This document shows, in pieces, positions 5,584 through 6,734 of a DNA stretch of 6,734 nt; the first letter of the stretch is position 1; each line of letters opens with the position of its first letter. Under the pieces are notes generated by a model that was given only the letters and a program-made list of their open reading frames with translations, did not search any database and had not been told where the DNA came from. A program made the position numbers and the translations under genes. The DNA comes from an uncultured Bacteroidales bacterium (GTDB lineage: Bacteria; Bacteroidota; Bacteroidia; Bacteroidales; Paludibacteraceae). Location: assembly GCA_937886455.1 (NCBI GenBank), contig CALGCU010000289.1, forward strand, positions 1 to 6,734. Reading direction: 5' to 3'.

Positions 5584-5886
5584 TTAGGCCGTTTCCTTAT
5601 ACAGTTTGGCGAACAAAAAGCCTCGCAAGGTCTTATACTTCTTTTGCCTTTTAAAAGCTTCGCGATACTGTGTCATTGCCTCTTCGTCCAATGCCTTTAT
5701 CGCATTCAAGGTTTGCGCAAACTTATTGCGAGCCGCCACCTGAGCTTCCGTAGCCTCTCCCGTATAAGGGTTACAGATTTTGGTTGTAAATTGAGTACCA
5801 TACATCTGTTTGAAGATGACATCGGAGTGTTTACAAATCTTCCCACGAAAAGAAGAAAAAGGTGCTTCTAATTTAACTTGTGACAT
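5584..5886 (-). CDS. Small conserved protein with KYKTLRG motif (paralogue A)
   Basis: This 100-residue soluble protein shares GKI.KH.D (15-22) and a C-terminal YREAFKRQKKYKTLRGF block (KYKTLRG at 83-89, then LFAKLY) with the product of the next gene downstream, so the pair arose by duplication. The middle is more diverged. Residues 38-58 (CNP, then TEAQVAARNKF) fit the P...Q..R..F pattern of small phage virion-associated proteins better than its paralogue does. Cys18 and Cys38 are present. The function is unknown. It starts 35 bases after the 89-aa gene's stop, consistent with one transcript. No Shine-Dalgarno is obvious. Confidence 0.77.
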   Translation of the reverse strand: MSQVKLEAPFSSFRGKICKHSDVIFKQMYGTQFTTKICNPYTGEATEAQVAARNKFAQTLNAIKALDEEAMTQYREAFKRQKKYKTLRGFLFAKLYKETA

Positions 5887-5921
5887 AGTGCTTGTTTGTA
5901 AAGATTAATAAATAGGAGTAA

Positions 5922-6191
5922 TTAATTGATTGCTTGGAGAGTGCACGTCCATTCATGATTAAATGTGAGTGATTGAGCAAGAGTCTGACGGATGATTTCA
6001 CATGCCTCGTCTGGATAAAAAAGTTTAGAATCAAGTGGAACAAGTTTCACGATGAGGGTATTTGCCTCTATGGATATCTCGGGATTGAGGGTTTCCAAAT
6101 GAAAGAGAACGGCCTCTTTGGCTCGCACCACCTCTTCCAAACTCCCACAAGGGACAGTGATAAAAACAATAACTTTTTCTTTCATAATCAT
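5922..6191 (-). CDS. Hypothetical protein, 89 residues, first gene of the - strand set
   Basis: I do not recognise this family. The protein looks like a compact alpha/beta fold: a strand (KVIVFITVP, 6-14), a helix with many Glu/Val (LEEVVRAKEAVLFHLE, 18-33), a strand (IEANTLIVKLVPL, 41-53), a second helix (DEACEIIRQTLAQSL, 61-75) and a final strand (WTCTLQAI, 81-88). It has no signal peptide or membrane helix. Two starts are possible, ATG at 6,191 and ATG at 6,185 (M-I-M-K). Its place ahead of the paralogue pair, on the same strand with a 35-base gap, suggests one transcription unit with the genes down to 4,051. It could be regulatory or structural; nothing decides. Confidence 0.62.
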   Translation of the reverse strand: MIMKEKVIVFITVPCGSLEEVVRAKEAVLFHLETLNPEISIEANTLIVKLVPLDSKLFYPDEACEIIRQTLAQSLTFNHEWTCTLQAIN

Positions 6192-6348
6192 TTATTCATT
6201 CTGTTTTACATTGCTACACCTTCTGCAAAAAAACACCACCACACAGAAGTTATGCGACATGCGTTTCTTGCGAAATGTTTTCACTTATTAAAGCAATGCC
6301 GTATCTTCGGCTTTTATGTAAATCAACAATGAGGTTTACGCAAAATGA
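6192..6348. other. Upstream region of the - strand gene set; weak hairpin near 6,295-6,315
   Basis: This gap should hold the promoter of the - strand set, but I find no good TTTG/TAnnTTTG pair on that strand. On the + strand, GCCG (6,298-6,301) pairs with CGGC (6,308-6,311), followed by TTTT, a weak terminator-like hairpin. No gene is supported here. The right border, near 6,349, is where the sequence changes to chemoreceptor code, so part of the real upstream region may have been lost. Confidence 0.35.
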
Positions 6349-6734
6349 GGGGTTCTCCAATATTTGTGGACATTTTATATTGCAATTTATATTATTGCTA
6401 TTGTACTGTTTGTAATTAGTGTAACAGCAATCGTAGTTCTCGGGATGACGGTGATTCGTCCGGTGAATCAGATTAGCCGTAAAGTTGCTGTACTTGCACA
6501 GGATGTGGCGGCAGGAAAAGGCGATTTAACAGAAACTATTACAACAAAAAACAAAGATGAAAATGCTGTATTTTCAATTGATGTAAATGATATTGCATCA
6601 AAGGCTTATGTGTCGCCGTTTTATTTTCAAAAAATATTCAATGTACTGTGTGGCTTTACTGTGGGGGAATACATAAGAAACCGACGTCTTACACTTGCCG
6701 GAGAAGAGCTTTCAAAGGCTGATGCAAAGGTTAT
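6349..6734 (+). CDS. Partial frame: chemoreceptor TM2/HAMP fragment joined in frame to AraC-type HTH fragment
   Basis: The frame is open from after a TGA at 6,346 to the window end. Its first part encodes a membrane helix (from WTFYIAIYIIAIVLFV to VVLGMTVIRPV, ~6,367-6,465) followed by a HAMP start (NQISRKVAVLAQDVAAGKGDL), as in methyl-accepting chemotaxis proteins. At about 6,556-6,580 the HAMP domain breaks off at KDEN, where a DExG motif and second helix should follow. An AraC/XylS HTH begins part-way in: DIASKAYVSPFYFQKIF, then GEYIRNRRLTLAGEEL. The first HTH helix is missing, so neither domain is complete. No start codon fits before ATG 6,445. Both parts look Firmicutes-like, unlike the rest. 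A chimeric join is more likely than a real membrane-bound regulator; the frame continues off the window. Confidence 0.55.

Noticed and set aside
5973..6332. + strand frame of 119 codons opposite the 89-aa gene
   Set aside because: It crosses the intergenic region and the weak hairpin and has no recognisable domain; the - strand gene fits the spacing and direction of its neighbours.

Overview
The window looks like a mosaic of at least three, probably four, pieces. The longest (about 1,114 to 6,345) is Bacteroidales-like chromosome. Its MurA has the form I recall from Bacteroidetes, with Asp in place of the catalytic Cys. It also carries a lipoprotein of the endonuclease/exonuclease/phosphatase fold, an IS982-type transposase remnant, a DUF5675 gene and weak ribosome binding sites. 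The family level is uncertain; a Porphyromonas/Bacteroides-like host is a guess.

Layout. Bases 1-~1,113 are an AT-rich fragment of a phage-type DnaB helicase, cut by the window edge on the left and ending in unrelated residues on the right. Bases ~1,114-1,161 encode an Asn/Lys-rich protein tail that may be the end of the DUF4290 gene usually found before murA. murA (1,164-2,474) and an exported EEP-domain lipoprotein (2,491-3,747) follow on the + strand. Bases ~3,832-4,047 hold a broken IS982-like transposase end. From 4,051 to 6,191 six small genes run on the - strand. In transcription order they are an unknown 89-aa protein, two paralogous ~100-aa proteins with a shared KYKTLRG motif, a 61-aa two-helix membrane protein (holin-like), a DUF5675 protein with an L,D-transpeptidase-like His/Cys signature, and a lipoprotein with a C-terminal membrane helix (u-spanin-like). 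Bases ~6,349-6,734 switch to a Firmicutes-like sequence: the second membrane helix and part of a HAMP domain of a chemoreceptor, running in frame into part of an AraC-family HTH domain.

The most interesting part is the - strand set. A holin-like protein, a possible wall-active enzyme and a one-piece spanin together make a plausible phage-type lysis cassette. It sits with two proteins resembling small phage virion-associated proteins, but no capsid, tail or integrase gene is visible in the window. The spanin-like gene starts inside the DUF5675 gene and overlaps it by 137 bases in another frame. A cluster of short palindromes with changing but paired stems lies just after the stop codon of one gene in this set, and a 10-base core of it recurs at the stop of the spanin gene. 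The two outer segments are more likely assembly or amplification chimeras, or recent rearrangements, than working genes.
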